In this document: positions 8,606 to 17,552 of the stretch, piece after piece
How positions within the stretch are numbered: position 1 is the stretch's first letter
Layout: each line of letters starts with the position of its first letter
From: Solwaraspora sp. WMMD406
GTDB lineage: Bacteria > Actinomycetota > Actinomycetes > Mycobacteriales > Micromonosporaceae
Length of the DNA: 64,000 nucleotides
Assembly (NCBI RefSeq): GCF_029626025.1
Contig: NZ_JARUBF010000001.1
Location: 4,992,001 to 5,056,000, forward strand
Reading direction: 5' to 3'
Translations under genes and position numbers: made by a program
The notes under the pieces: generated by a model
The model's input: only the letters and a program-made list of their open reading frames with translations
Told to the model about the DNA's origin: nothing
Database searches by the model: none

Positions 8606-9856
8606 TCAGCTCAGCAGGCTCTCGCCGATCCAGCCGTCGGCCGGGCAGCCGGGCGGGATCGCGAACACCGCCGACCCGATCGGGGTGACCCACTCGTTCA
8701 GCAGATCGTGGTCGGCCAGGCGCTGCTGGATCGGCAGGAACTGAGCGGCGACATCGGCCTGGTAGGCGGCGAAGATCAGGCCGCTGTCGGGCGTACCGTC
8801 CGGACCGGGCACTCCGTCGTAGTTGTACGGACGCCGCAGGATCTTGTAGCGGTCGTCGGAGATGTGCGCGCGGGTGACGTGCGAGAAGTCCGGCATGATC
8901 GGCAGACCGACCTCGTTGACCGCCGAAAAGTCCGGGATGTCAGACTCTTTCTCGCCGGTCAGCGGCGCGCCGGTGTCCAGCCGACGGCCGATCACCTGCT
9001 CCTTGTCGACCCGTCCCAACTTGTCCCAGGTCTCCATCTCGGTGCGGATCCGACGTACCACCAGAGTGCTGCCGTCGCGGTGCCATTCCGGCCCGTCGGC
9101 CACCCAGACCGCGGTATCGAAAGCGGCGGTGTCCGGCTTCGGATTTCCGGTGCCGTCGATCTGACCCATGATGTTGCGCTGGGTGTGCGCCTCGTGCTCG
9201 ACTCCCCGGCCACGCCGGAAACCCTGCTGGACCCAGCGGACGGAGGCGAACGGCCGAGCGTCCTTGATCAGCATTCGCTGCGTGTGGGCGACGGTGATCG
9301 GGTCGTCGGCACAGATCTGCAACAGCAGGTCGCCACCGGACCACCGTGGCTCCAGCCGGTCGATCGCGAACGCGGGCAGGTCGGCGACGGACGGCGGTCG
9401 GCGATCGGCCAACCCGGCGACGGCGTACAACCGAGGACCGAACCCGAAGGTCACGGTGAGCCGGGCCGGCAGCACCGCCAGCTCGGGTTCGGTGTCGGCC
9501 AAGGCCGGTATCCCCTGGGTCAGCCGCGCGGCGTCGTCGCTGAGCAACCGCAGCAACCGGGCCAGGGCCGCCCGGTCCGTCGTGGCACCCAGGGTGAAAG
9601 CGACGAAGGCCGCGTACGCCTGCGGTCCGGTGGCCACTCCGGCCTGACGCGGCCCGTGGAACGGAACCGTCGCGGTGCCGTAGTCGACCGCCGACGCGGT
9701 CACGGCGTCGGGCGTCTCGACCGTCGGCGTCCGCTCGTCCGAGCGGGTGACCGCCGCGACGGCGGCACCGCTGGCGAGGGCACCACCGAGCGCAGCCGCG
9801 CCCCCGGTGAGCAGCAGACGGCGGTTCACCGGGGGCGGTGACGGTTGCTCGGTCAT
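8606..9856 (-). CDS. Tat-secreted DyP-type heme peroxidase (DtpA/EfeB-like)
   Basis: Dye-decolourising-type peroxidase of 416 residues. The N-terminus carries a Tat signal (NRRLLLTGG followed by an Ala-rich core). The distal motif GxxDG is present as GQIDG with the catalytic Asp near residue 234, and the proximal heme-ligand His lies near residue 326 (FSHVTRAHISDD, then YKILRRPYNYD). ATG 9856 lies four bases after the stop of the PCuAC gene. In Streptomyces the DyP DtpA is encoded with extracellular copper chaperones and acts in copper-dependent development; the same arrangement is seen here. An EfeB-like iron role is less likely because no efeU or efeO is adjacent. Confidence 0.93.
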   Translation of the reverse strand: MTEQPSPPPVNRRLLLTGGAAALGGALASGAAVAAVTRSDERTPTVETPDAVTASAVDYGTATVPFHGPRQAGVATGPQAYAAFVAFTLGATTDRAALARLLRLLSDDAARLTQGIPALADTEPELAVLPARLTVTFGFGPRLYAVAGLADRRPPSVADLPAFAIDRLEPRWSGGDLLLQICADDPITVAHTQRMLIKDARPFASVRWVQQGFRRGRGVEHEAHTQRNIMGQIDGTGNPKPDTAAFDTAVWVADGPEWHRDGSTLVVRRIRTEMETWDKLGRVDKEQVIGRRLDTGAPLTGEKESDIPDFSAVNEVGLPIMPDFSHVTRAHISDDRYKILRRPYNYDGVPGPDGTPDSGLIFAAYQADVAAQFLPIQQRLADHDLLNEWVTPIGSAVFAIPPGCPADGWIGESLLS

Positions 9857-9860
9857 CAAC

Positions 9861-10436
9861 TCAGCCGTTGTCCATGTCCATGTCGGGGTCGTAGCTCTCC
9901 TCGGCGCCCGCGAACGGCTTGGCGACCGCAGTGAACTGTGACGTCGTGCCATCGGCGAACGTCAGGGTGAAGGCTACCTCGTCGCCGGGCAGCACCGGTC
10001 GGGCGATGTCCATCAGCATGATGTGGTCGCCGCCGGGCTCCAAAGTGTGGCTGCCGTTGGCGGGTACGACGATCCCGCCGTCCTTTTCGCGCATCACCAT
10101 GGCGCCGTCCTGCATCGCCATCTCGTGCAGCTCGACGACCGGCGAGACATCGGTGGCGACGCTGGCGATGGTGATGTCGGCGGACGTCTCGTTGACCAGC
10201 ACGCCGAAAGCGGCGGTCATCCCGTCGTCGGTGGCCTTGACCCACGGGTCCTCAACGACCAACGCGGCAGCCGCGAGCGGACTGGTCGACGCCTCCGGAC
10301 TCGGCTGACCGGTGGCGGACGTGCCACCGTCGCCGCAGGCGGCGACGAGGACAACGATGGTGCTGGCCACACCGGACAGCACCGCGCGCCGCGTCGCCTT
10401 CCGGTGCGACGAACCCGACTGGACGGCTATCGACAT
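9861..10436 (-). CDS. PCuAC-family copper chaperone lipoprotein
   Basis: Extracytoplasmic Cu(I) chaperone, 191 residues. After a basic N-terminus and hydrophobic core, the lipobox VLVAACGD places the lipidated Cys near residue 34. The copper site typical of PCuAC is visible: HEM and AMVM in the first part, then HIMLM after GGD. The C-terminal DMDMDNG adds further potential metal ligands. The gene lies between copC and the DyP peroxidase gene and matches the ECuC position in the Streptomyces copper-trafficking operon. Delivery of copper to an extracellular acceptor is the inferred role. Confidence 0.92.
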   Translation of the reverse strand: MSIAVQSGSSHRKATRRAVLSGVASTIVVLVAACGDGGTSATGQPSPEASTSPLAAAALVVEDPWVKATDDGMTAAFGVLVNETSADITIASVATDVSPVVELHEMAMQDGAMVMREKDGGIVVPANGSHTLEPGGDHIMLMDIARPVLPGDEVAFTLTFADGTTSQFTAVAKPFAGAEESYDPDMDMDNG

Positions 10437-10504
10437 CTGCTTCTCCTCACGAGTCGTACGAGGTAAGTAGTCGCCGATTCACCCGACCGGGTTCCCGGGA
10501 TGCA

Positions 10505-11158
10505 CTAGGTCACACGTCGACGGCGAAGCAGGACCACCGCCACCCCACCGCCGGCCACCAGCACGAGCAGACCGAGGACGTACGGCCACCACTGGCCGCC
10601 CCCGCCGTCGCTGTCGTCGGCGGTCGAATCAGCGGCGTCCGTCGCGGGTCGCCCACCGGGCTCGCCGCTCGGATCCCCCGGTGGTTCCGCAGACGCGGCG
10701 GTCGACGGCTCGGTCAGCGGGGCGTTCACCGCGAACCGGAACGCGCCCTGGACCGGATGCCCGTCGGCCGACACCACCCGGTACGCGACCGTGTAGACCC
10801 CGTCCGGCAACGGGTCGACCGGGCGGACGATGCCGCGCTGCTGATCGACGACCGGCCCGTCGACCGGCATCGACACGCCGCCGTCGTCACTGACGACGAT
10901 CGTGGTGTATTCCGCGTTGAGGCGCTCGGTGAACACCAGTTCGATCTGCTCGGGTGACCGCGCCAGTCGGGTGTTCTGCCCCGGCTCACTGCCGACCAGG
11001 GCGTTGTGGGCCAGGGCCGGCGTGGCCGGCAGGACGACCGCGCCCAGGGCGAGCAGGGCCGCCAGCGCCCCGCCGGTGGCGCGGGTGAGGAGATCGGATC
11101 TGGGCACGGGACGAAACCTCCGGTCTGGACGACGTGCCGGCGACGGCCGGACCGCCAT
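10505..11158 (-). CDS. copC: CopC-domain copper resistance/trafficking protein, membrane-anchored
   Basis: Exported copper-binding protein of 217 residues. The signal peptide ends in ATPALA, so the mature protein begins with His, the usual N-terminal copper ligand of CopC. The single CopC domain (about residues 50-145) contains SEPGQN, LVFTERLN, YRVVSADGHPVQGAFRF with a second ligand His. A Pro/Gly/Asp-rich linker and a C-terminal helix (WWPYVLGLLVLVAGGGVAVV) with RRRR anchor it in the membrane. It is the first gene of a three-gene minus-strand copper set with the PCuAC protein and DyP peroxidase. Confidence 0.93.
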   Translation of the reverse strand: MAVRPSPARRPDRRFRPVPRSDLLTRATGGALAALLALGAVVLPATPALAHNALVGSEPGQNTRLARSPEQIELVFTERLNAEYTTIVVSDDGGVSMPVDGPVVDQQRGIVRPVDPLPDGVYTVAYRVVSADGHPVQGAFRFAVNAPLTEPSTAASAEPPGDPSGEPGGRPATDAADSTADDSDGGGGQWWPYVLGLLVLVAGGGVAVVLLRRRRVT

Positions 11159-11246
11159 TCGACCATCCCGATGATGGGGCGGATCGGCCGGTGGATCGGT
11201 ACCGGTGGCACGATCGCTGGAACCTGACGGTACGCCGTACCGACTG

Positions 11247-11512
11247 ATGTTGCGGCGACGAGGGAGGCGGCGGGTGCGGAAACGATGGTGGGCGTCGGCC
11301 GTGGTGGCGACCTGGGGCGATGGCCGTGTCGATGCCGCCGCTGTACGCGGTCAGTGCGCTCGGCCCGTACCTGGCCGACGATCTAAAGGTGTCCCGCACG
11401 GCGGTGGGTGTGCCGGTGATCGTGGCGTTCGCGGTCGCGGCGGTGGTGTCGCTGTCGGCGGGGCGGCTCGTCGACGTGGTCGGGCCCCGACGCGGGTTGC
11501 TGTGGTTGGCGA
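11247..11512 (+). pseudogene. Truncated, frameshifted MFS transporter N-terminus
   Basis: The start of an MFS transporter is recognisable: RKRWWASAVVATW in one frame, then after a one-base shift AVSMPPLYAVSALGPYLADD, DLKVSRTAVGV and GRLVDVVGPRRGL in the next frame. The shift fits one extra G in the run of Gs near 11315. The reading ends abruptly near 11512 after the second membrane segment, where opposite-strand acyl-CoA dehydrogenase-like sequence begins. It is clearly non-functional. ATG 11247 or GTG 11274 was the likely start. Confidence 0.75.
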
Positions 11513-11515
11513 CCG

Positions 11516-11905
11516 TGGCGCATCAGGTCGAAGGCGCGGGCGGTCTGACCGAGCCACCACAGACAGCGCAGGGTCAGTCCGAGCGCGAGCCGGCCGGCGA
11601 CGATCCGCAGGCCAGACCCGGCGGTACCGATCAGATGGTCCCCTCGCACTCGGACACCGTCGAGTGCGATCTCGTACTTGTCCGCCCACCCCGAGGACCG
11701 GCAACTGCCGGACGATCCGGTAGCCGGGTGCCGTGGTCGGCACCAGCAGCAGGCTGGGCGCGTCCCGCCCGGCCGCGCCGGCCGTGACCGGTCGGTCGGC
11801 GGCCGGGTCCGGACCGGTACGGAAGACCACTGTGGTGAAGCCGGCGTCGGCGGCGCGGCTGGTGTCCGCGCTGTACGCGGCGGACGGATCGACACGCCGC
11901 ACCAC
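11516..11905 (-). pseudogene. Acyl-CoA dehydrogenase-like remnant with frameshift
   Basis: On the minus strand one frame gives TTVVFRTGPDPAADRP, SLLLVPTTAPGYRIVRQLPV, and a second frame continues with YEIALDGVRVRGDHLIG, GSGLRIVAGRLALGLTLRC and GQTARAFDLM. Together these follow the middle beta domain and the beginning of the C-terminal helical domain of acyl-CoA dehydrogenases. The two parts are joined by a frameshift near 11690 and the ends are missing. The remnant abuts the MFS remnant head to head, so one deletion or rearrangement probably removed parts of both genes. Confidence 0.65.
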
Positions 11906-11911
11906 GAAGGT

Positions 11912-11930
11912 TAAGGATAGGCTCGCCTAA
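11912..11930 (+). promoter_or_regulatory. DtxR/IdeR-type iron box
   Basis: TAAGGATAGGCTCGCCTAA matches the 19-base consensus TTAGGTTAGGCTAACCTAA of iron-dependent repressors (IdeR/DmdR) at 15 of 19 positions, by direct alignment. It lies 26 bases upstream of the siderophore-interacting protein start. Iron-replete repression of that gene is the natural reading. Confidence 0.8.
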
Positions 11931-11956
11931 CGAATCGTTCGATCCGGGAGTCCCCC

Positions 11957-12799
11957 ATGCCGTTCACCCTCACCCGTGCCGGCGCCGGACAGGTGTTCCG
12001 CCGTACCGCCCGGCTGGCCGACCGCACCTGGCTGACCCCAGGCTATCTTCGGTTGCGTCTCATCGGCGCGCAACTGCGTGGATTCACGTCCCCCGGTGCC
12101 GACGACCACATCCGGCTGTTCCTGCCGGCTGGTGCCGCCGAATCGGCGGGAACAGCCGATGCCGCTGGACGTGCCGCCGAGACCACCAACGGACGTGCCG
12201 CCGAGACCACCAACGGACGTGCCGCCGCACCGCAGGACGCCCCCAGCCGGGAACTCACCCCCCTCGCCTGGGACGGCACCGCCGGCTGGCTCGACCTGGA
12301 ACTCGTGGTGCACTCCGGCGGGCTGGCCAGCGACTGGGCGGTCGGAGCGCCGTTGGGCTCCCCGGTAGGGGTCGGTGGGCCACGCGGATCGACGGTCCTG
12401 GACGGTACGCCGGACGCCTGGTTCCTGGCCGGCGACGAGACCGCCGTCCCGGCGATCCGCCGCTTCGTCGCGGCCATGCCGGCGACGGCGACCGGCAGGA
12501 TCCTGGTCGAGGTGCCCGACGCGGATCACGAGCTCGACATCGCCACCCCACCCGGCGTCCGGCTCGACTGGGTGCACCGCGGCCATGACGCCGGCCGTGA
12601 GACGCCTGCCCTGGTCGCCGCGCTCGACGCGATCGACACCGGGCAGCGACCCGACGGTGGCGTGTTCGGCTTCGTGGCCGGCGAACAGTCCGTGGTGTCC
12701 GCCGGACGCGCGCTGCTACACGACCGGTGGCGACTGCCGGCGGACCAGACCATCGTCAAGGGCTACTGGAAACGTGTTGAGGAGTCGCGGCTGGTCTGA
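11957..12799 (+). CDS. Siderophore-interacting protein (FAD-dependent ferric-siderophore reductase family)
   Basis: Cytoplasmic flavoprotein of 280 residues, SIP family, which reduces ferric siderophores to release iron. The FAD-binding part is seen in TPGYLRLRLIG and DDHIRLFLP; LVVHSGGLASDWA and GPRGS follow, and the C-terminal NAD(P)H half has WFLAGDETAVPAIRRF and a final KGYWKRVEESR. Residues about 63-95 hold a low-complexity insert with a perfect 24-base tandem repeat (GRAAETTN twice) in the loop between beta strands. The iron box immediately upstream supports iron-limited expression. It stands alone, with no siderophore cluster in the window. Confidence 0.92.
   Translation: MPFTLTRAGAGQVFRRTARLADRTWLTPGYLRLRLIGAQLRGFTSPGADDHIRLFLPAGAAESAGTADAAGRAAETTNGRAAETTNGRAAAPQDAPSRELTPLAWDGTAGWLDLELVVHSGGLASDWAVGAPLGSPVGVGGPRGSTVLDGTPDAWFLAGDETAVPAIRRFVAAMPATATGRILVEVPDADHELDIATPPGVRLDWVHRGHDAGRETPALVAALDAIDTGQRPDGGVFGFVAGEQSVVSAGRALLHDRWRLPADQTIVKGYWKRVEESRLV
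12167..12227. repeat. Perfect 24-bp tandem repeat in the SIP gene
   Basis: Two identical 24-base units (12167-12190, 12191-12214) and 13 bases of a third. In frame they encode the eight-residue unit GRAAETTN. The identity of the units suggests a recent duplication. Confidence 0.9.
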
Positions 12800-12941
12800 C
12801 GATTTCGCCGTCAGCCGGGCCAGCGCCTGGGCGGCGACCGGGCCGACGGCTCCCGTCAGGTCGGCTCGTAGTGCGCCGTATCCGGCGACGATCCGGTACG
12901 GGCGGGTGCGACCGACCACCCACCCGTACCGGAACCTCGGA

Positions 12942-14258
12942 TCAGGTGCCGTCCGTGGCCGTCCGGGACGCCCGGGCGCTCGCGTCGATCGCCGGCAGCC
13001 CGACCGTACCGGGCAGCAGCTGAGCGGTGAGCAACGTGGACAGCGCCGAGGTGTCCGTACCGCCGGCGCCGTCGGTGCGGACCACCACCGGCTGCGGGGC
13101 CTTGCCGGCCAACGCGGCCCCGACCTCCAGACGACGCAGCGCCAGCTCGTACTGCAGCACCGCCCGGTTGTCCCGGTACGCCTGGGCCAGCCGACGCTGC
13201 GCCTTGGCCTCGTTCTCGGCCGAGATCAGCCCGCTGCGGCCCCGGGTCTCGATCTCGAACCGGACCCGCTGGGCGTTGGTCTCCTGCTCCTCCAGCAACT
13301 GGGCGACCTGCTCCCGGGCCTTGTTCAGGGCCGCCTTGACCTCGACGAACCGCGCGTCACGCACCTTCTTGGCCCGCTCGATGTCCATCTGCAGGCTGTC
13401 GATACGCCGTTTGCGGGTGAGCCCCCACTCCTGCTCGTACGCGGCGTGCTCCTTCGCGACCCGCTCCCGGGTGGCCAGGTGCTGCTGATACTGCGTGGGC
13501 AGCTGCACGTCGGGGATGTTGCAGCCGGTGATCCGCACCCCGTAGCGGGACAGCTGCCGGTTGAGCAGTTCCTGCATGTCGGCCACGTCCGAGCCGCGCA
13601 GGTCGTACGCCCGCTCGGTCTGCACCTTGCGGGCCCGCTGCCGGATGGCGTCCTGTACGGCGCTGGACAGCACCAGGTCGAAGTTGCCGGCACCGATGGT
13701 CCGCACGAACAGCACCGCGTCGGTGATCCGCAACTTCATGAAGAACTCGATCGACCGCAGTGGCACGTTCTCCTGGGTGGGGCAGGCCATCACCGGGGCG
13801 GAGTACGGGATCTCGGTGGCGACGTCCACCACGAAGCCGACCCGTGACCACGGATGCCACAGGTAGTGCCGGCCCGGTTCCAGGGTGCGGGTGACCGCGC
13901 CGTAGCGAGTGAGCACGCCGTGGGTGCCCTGCTCGATCTCGACGATCGCCGACCGCCACCACCAGAGCCCACCGATCAGCAGTAACAGGCCGCCGGCGAG
14001 GTAGCTCAGACCCGCCAGCGCGCCGTACGCGGTGCCGAGCAGGCCGTCGTCGCCGCGCACGGTGAACATCACCCCGGTCAGCAGCAGGAGCAGGCCGAGC
14101 CAGAGCGGCACCATCCAGCCGAGCCGTCGCCGGTGCTTGGGGATGACGACCGGGACGAGGGTGCCCGCGTCACCGCCGCGCAGCAGTTGGGCGAGTTCGC
14201 CCCAGGACGCGACGGCTTCGGAGATGACCGACCTGCCGCCGCTGACTTTGCTGATCAC
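12942..14258 (-). CDS. SPFH/Band 7 domain membrane protein
   Basis: 438 residues. Two hydrophobic hairpins (about residues 47-65 and 78-98) are followed by an SPFH/Band 7 domain: VEIEQGTHGVLTRYGAVTR, PGRHYLWHPW, PLRSIEFFMKLRITDAVLF, SSAVQDAIRQRARKV. A long charged coiled coil (about residues 270-380) follows. SPFH proteins oligomerise into membrane scaffolds; this class is not a standard HflK/C or flotillin, and its partner is unknown. Its ATG overlaps the stop of the upstream SPFH gene (ATGA), so equimolar production of the two is likely. An ordinary hairpin-anchored topology with a cytoplasmic coiled coil is inferred. Confidence 0.85.
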   Translation of the reverse strand: MISKVSGGRSVISEAVASWGELAQLLRGGDAGTLVPVVIPKHRRRLGWMVPLWLGLLLLLTGVMFTVRGDDGLLGTAYGALAGLSYLAGGLLLLIGGLWWWRSAIVEIEQGTHGVLTRYGAVTRTLEPGRHYLWHPWSRVGFVVDVATEIPYSAPVMACPTQENVPLRSIEFFMKLRITDAVLFVRTIGAGNFDLVLSSAVQDAIRQRARKVQTERAYDLRGSDVADMQELLNRQLSRYGVRITGCNIPDVQLPTQYQQHLATRERVAKEHAAYEQEWGLTRKRRIDSLQMDIERAKKVRDARFVEVKAALNKAREQVAQLLEEQETNAQRVRFEIETRGRSGLISAENEAKAQRRLAQAYRDNRAVLQYELALRRLEVGAALAGKAPQPVVVRTDGAGGTDTSALSTLLTAQLLPGTVGLPAIDASARASRTATDGT

Positions 14259-15952
14259 CGTTGCACCTCCGTGGTGTGGTCGGCCGAGGCGGGCGGGTCG
14301 GTCGCCGGTGGCGGATCGGTCGCCGGGACCGAGCCCGCGTCGGCGGCGGCGGGCACGGTGGGCCGGTCGGCTTCCCGCAGCGCGGCGATCTCCGGTTCCC
14401 GTTCGGCGATCCGGGCGGCGACCTCGGTCAGTCGGGTGCGCATGGCGGCCATGTCGCCGGCGCTGAACAGCTCGGCACCGCGTTCGCCGACCAGTTCGCG
14501 GGCGAGTCGCAGCAGGTCGATACCGGCTGCGGCGTCCGGGTCTGCCGAGCCGCCGATCCGGACCAGCTGCGGCAGATGGTCGGCCACCTCCTCCAGGGTG
14601 TCGAGCACCTCACGCTGGTAGCGGAATTCGAGGATCTCCGGCGCTTCGGCGGCGGTGACCGCCCGGATGTCCAGCGCCTGCGCCTCCAGCAGGGCGGCGT
14701 TGGCGCGGGCCTCGGATTCGGCCGACACGTACCGTTGCCGGGCCAGCGCCTCGGCCCGGTTGGTTTCCCGTTCGACGGCGGTGTCCATCTGGGCCTGGTA
14801 TTGGGCGATGTCGGCCTGGATCGCCGACAGGGTTTCCTGCAGGGTGGCCAGTTCCTTGGTCAGGTCGCCTTCGTCCTGTTCCTTGCGCAGCTGCAGGGCG
14901 TACTCGTGGGTGTAGGCCTCCTTGGCGACCCGCACCATCTCCGGGGCGGCGAGGTCCATCCGGTATCCCCGGTCGGACGGTTCGGCGTGGGTGATGTTGG
15001 CGTTGGTGAGCTCGACCGCCGGCATGAACTGCTGGTTGAGCTGGTCGAGCAGCCGTCCGGTGTCCTCGCCGACCATGTTGTAGATCTCGGCGGCCTCCTG
15101 CTCGTAGATCAGGCTGCGGATCGTCTCGCTGATGGCGTTACTGAGCTTCTCCTCGAAGCCGCGCACCGCGCCGAGGGTGTAGACGAACTCGACCGGGTCG
15201 CTGATCCGGAACTGGATGAACAGGTCGATCGAGGCCTTCACCCCACCCTTGGTCGGGGCCTCCCGGACCGGTGCGTTGAACGGGTACTCCCGGGTGGTGT
15301 TGACGATGTACGACACCCGCTTCCACGGGTTGAGCAGGATCACCCGACCCGGGCCGACCACCTGCTCCAGCTTGCCGAAGCGGGTGATCAGGGCGGCGCA
15401 GCCGTCGGGCACCATCACCATGCCCTGACGCCACCACACGAAGCCGACCGCCAGCAGCGACAGCACCCAGTAGTGGATGCCGAAGAACGGGTTGGTCGCC
15501 ACGTCGCCGCCGGCGATCCAGACCACGACCGAGCCGATCGCGCCGAACACCAGCAGCAACGACACCGGCAGCATGGTCGCCAGGGACCGGCCCCGGGGGA
15601 TCACCATCGGGCAGATGACGTGCACCTGCTGCCCACCGTCGCGGCGCTGCTCGCTGCGGTTGAGCACCTCTCCCGCGTCGTCGAGCGGGACGGTGCGTTG
15701 TTCCATGACGGTGTCGATGCTGCCGGCGAGGTCCCGGGCCGCCGGGAAGTCGACCGGATCCATCGCGTCGTCGGGCGATCGGGGCCGGTCGGTGCCGCGG
15801 TCGGCCCCGGGCGCGCCGCCCGCACCGGGCGCGCCGCCACCGGCGGACGTTCCCGCGCGCCGCTGCAGTTCCGCCATGGCCGCCGCCCGGGGGTCAGCGC
15901 CTTCGACCACCGCCATCGCGGCGTTCCGTATACCTTGTTGGACCCGTGCCAC
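14255..15952 (-). CDS. SPFH/Band 7 domain membrane protein, upstream partner
   Basis: 565 residues and paralogous in layout to the next gene. The N-terminal 130 residues are hydrophilic with Gly/Ala/Pro runs. Two membrane segments (about residues 125-150 and 160-180) lead into the Band 7 domain (VMVPDGCAALITRFGKLEQ, PGRVILLNPW, KGGVKASIDLFIQFRISD, LSNAISETIRSLIYEQ). A long coiled coil runs from about residue 340 to 460 (EMVRVAKEAYTHEYALQLRK, then LQETLSAIQADIAQYQAQ). The C-terminus has short Pro/Asp repeats. Function is unknown; a paired scaffold with the downstream SPFH protein is the best guess. Confidence 0.85.
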   Translation of the reverse strand: MARVQQGIRNAAMAVVEGADPRAAAMAELQRRAGTSAGGGAPGAGGAPGADRGTDRPRSPDDAMDPVDFPAARDLAGSIDTVMEQRTVPLDDAGEVLNRSEQRRDGGQQVHVICPMVIPRGRSLATMLPVSLLLVFGAIGSVVVWIAGGDVATNPFFGIHYWVLSLLAVGFVWWRQGMVMVPDGCAALITRFGKLEQVVGPGRVILLNPWKRVSYIVNTTREYPFNAPVREAPTKGGVKASIDLFIQFRISDPVEFVYTLGAVRGFEEKLSNAISETIRSLIYEQEAAEIYNMVGEDTGRLLDQLNQQFMPAVELTNANITHAEPSDRGYRMDLAAPEMVRVAKEAYTHEYALQLRKEQDEGDLTKELATLQETLSAIQADIAQYQAQMDTAVERETNRAEALARQRYVSAESEARANAALLEAQALDIRAVTAAEAPEILEFRYQREVLDTLEEVADHLPQLVRIGGSADPDAAAGIDLLRLARELVGERGAELFSAGDMAAMRTRLTEVAARIAEREPEIAALREADRPTVPAAADAGSVPATDPPPATDPPASADHTTEVQR

Positions 15953-16123
15953 GGCTCCCCTTCCGATGGGACTTCGGTCCCGGCGATGCTATCCAGCCAG
16001 GTCAAGCCGCGCGCGCCGGCTCCATCGTCGCGTCGATCAGCAACGCGCTTCGTCACCGGGCGTGATCAGACGCCGACACCCGCGGTTCGCCGCCGGTACG
16101 CCGTCGATTCGCCGTCGAGAGGT

Positions 16124-17509
16124 TCAATCCTTCAACGGGTACGGGATGAAGGTGCTGCGGTTCTCGTCGACGTCGAGTCGCCGGCTGATCGGCGGCGCGG
16201 CCCGCTGCGGGCAGGTCATCCGCTCGCAGGTCTTGCAGCCGGGGCCGATCGGGATGGCGGCGTCGGCGGCGTACAGGTCCATGCCGGCGGAGTAGACCAG
16301 CCGGCCGGCGTGCCGAATTTCGCAGCCCAGGCCGATCGCGTACACCTTGCCGGGTTGGCCGTAGCCGCCGTGGTGGCGGATCACGGTCCGGGCGATCCAC
16401 AGGTAGCGCTGGCCGTCGGGCATGGCGGCGATCTGGGTGACCACCCGGCCCGGTGCGCCGAACGCCTCATAGACGTTCCACAACGGACAGGTGCCGCCGG
16501 TACGGGAGAACGGGAACCCGGTCGCGGACTGGCGCTTGGACATGTTGCCGGCCCGGTCGACCCGGACGAACGAGAACGGCACGCCCCGGGCGCGGGGCCG
16601 TTGCAGGGTGCTGAGCCGGTGACAGACCGTCTCCCAGCCCATCGCGAAGTGCTCGGTGAGCAGGTCGATGTCATAGCGACGCTGCTCGGCGGCGGTCAGG
16701 AACTGCTCGTACGGCAGGATCAGCGCGGCCGCGAAGTAGTTGGCCAACCCGACCCGGGTGAGGATCTGGGTCTGGACGTCGTCGAACCCCTCCTCCTCGA
16801 TGATCTCGTCGATCACGTCGGCGTACTCCAGCAGCGCGATCTGGGCGGCCATCCGGATCGCCTCCTGTCCGGCACGTAGCGAGGTCGACAGGTGCAGGGT
16901 GCGGGTCTGTGGCCGGTAGCGGTGCAGCTCACCGCCGAGGGAGTCGGCGTCGTCGCGGGCGATTCGCACGCCGTGGCGCTGCGCCAGCCGGTCCCGCAGC
17001 GCCGAGCGGGCTTCGTCACGGCGGATTCCGATCTGCCCGGCGAGCCGCTCGGCCGCCTCGTCGATCGCCGGCACGTAGTTCTGCCGCCGGTAGAAGAACT
17101 CGGTGACCTGGTCGTGTGGGCTGCGGCCGACCAGGTCACGGTCGCCGACCAGCTCAGCCAGTTGCTCGTCGACCTGCTGGTAGCGGCGGTGCAGGTCGAT
17201 CACGGCCTCGGCCACCTCGGGTAGCCGGGAGGCGAGCTCGGTCAAATCGCCGACGCCGGCGCGGGCACCGAGGGCCTCACGCAGTCCGGCGACAAGGCGT
17301 GGGGTGTCGTGCGGGGCGAAGCTGGTCGGGTCGACGCCGAACACTTCGGTGAGCCGCATCAGTACGGCGACGGTCAGCGGCCGAGAATCGTGTTCGATCT
17401 GGTTGAGATAGCTCGCCGAGATGTTGAGTTGCCGGGCGAGTTCGGTCTGACTGACGCCCCGGTCCTCGCGCATCCGGCGCAGCCGGGCACCGGCGAAGGT
17501 CTTGGTCAT
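16124..17509 (-). CDS. ramB: RamB-family regulator of acetate metabolism (XRE / IrrE-like / short-chain sensor domain)
   Basis: Transcriptional regulator of 461 residues. An XRE helix-turn-helix occupies residues about 8-65 ([35 protein letters not shown]). An ImmA/IrrE-like domain and the C-terminal ScfR domain with conserved cysteines follow ([32 protein letters not shown]). In corynebacteria and mycobacteria RamB controls isocitrate lyase and related genes. Here it is divergent from aceA-aceB, which supports the assignment. ATG 17509 has the strong site GGGGAGGTG upstream. Confidence 0.92.
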   Translation of the reverse strand: MTKTFAGARLRRMREDRGVSQTELARQLNISASYLNQIEHDSRPLTVAVLMRLTEVFGVDPTSFAPHDTPRLVAGLREALGARAGVGDLTELASRLPEVAEAVIDLHRRYQQVDEQLAELVGDRDLVGRSPHDQVTEFFYRRQNYVPAIDEAAERLAGQIGIRRDEARSALRDRLAQRHGVRIARDDADSLGGELHRYRPQTRTLHLSTSLRAGQEAIRMAAQIALLEYADVIDEIIEEEGFDDVQTQILTRVGLANYFAAALILPYEQFLTAAEQRRYDIDLLTEHFAMGWETVCHRLSTLQRPRARGVPFSFVRVDRAGNMSKRQSATGFPFSRTGGTCPLWNVYEAFGAPGRVVTQIAAMPDGQRYLWIARTVIRHHGGYGQPGKVYAIGLGCEIRHAGRLVYSAGMDLYAADAAIPIGPGCKTCERMTCPQRAAPPISRRLDVDENRSTFIPYPLKD

Positions 17510-17552
17510 CGTGGCGCACCTCCCCGGTCGCCTGTCGCGCGGTTCGCTCACG

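Noticed and set aside
8606-9856. Calling the DyP protein EfeB of an iron importer
   Set aside because: No efeU or efeO gene is adjacent, while two copper proteins are; a DtpA-like role fits better.
12716-12919. 67-residue minus-strand ORF overlapping the SIP gene end
   Set aside because: Most of it is antisense to SIP, with no ribosome site or recognisable domain; the 142-base gap 12800-12941 shows no other signal.
14261-16879. An 872-codon open frame on the plus strand
   Set aside because: It lies opposite the SPFH and ramB genes, is rich in Gly, Val, His and Arg as expected for antisense of high-GC coding DNA, and has no domain.
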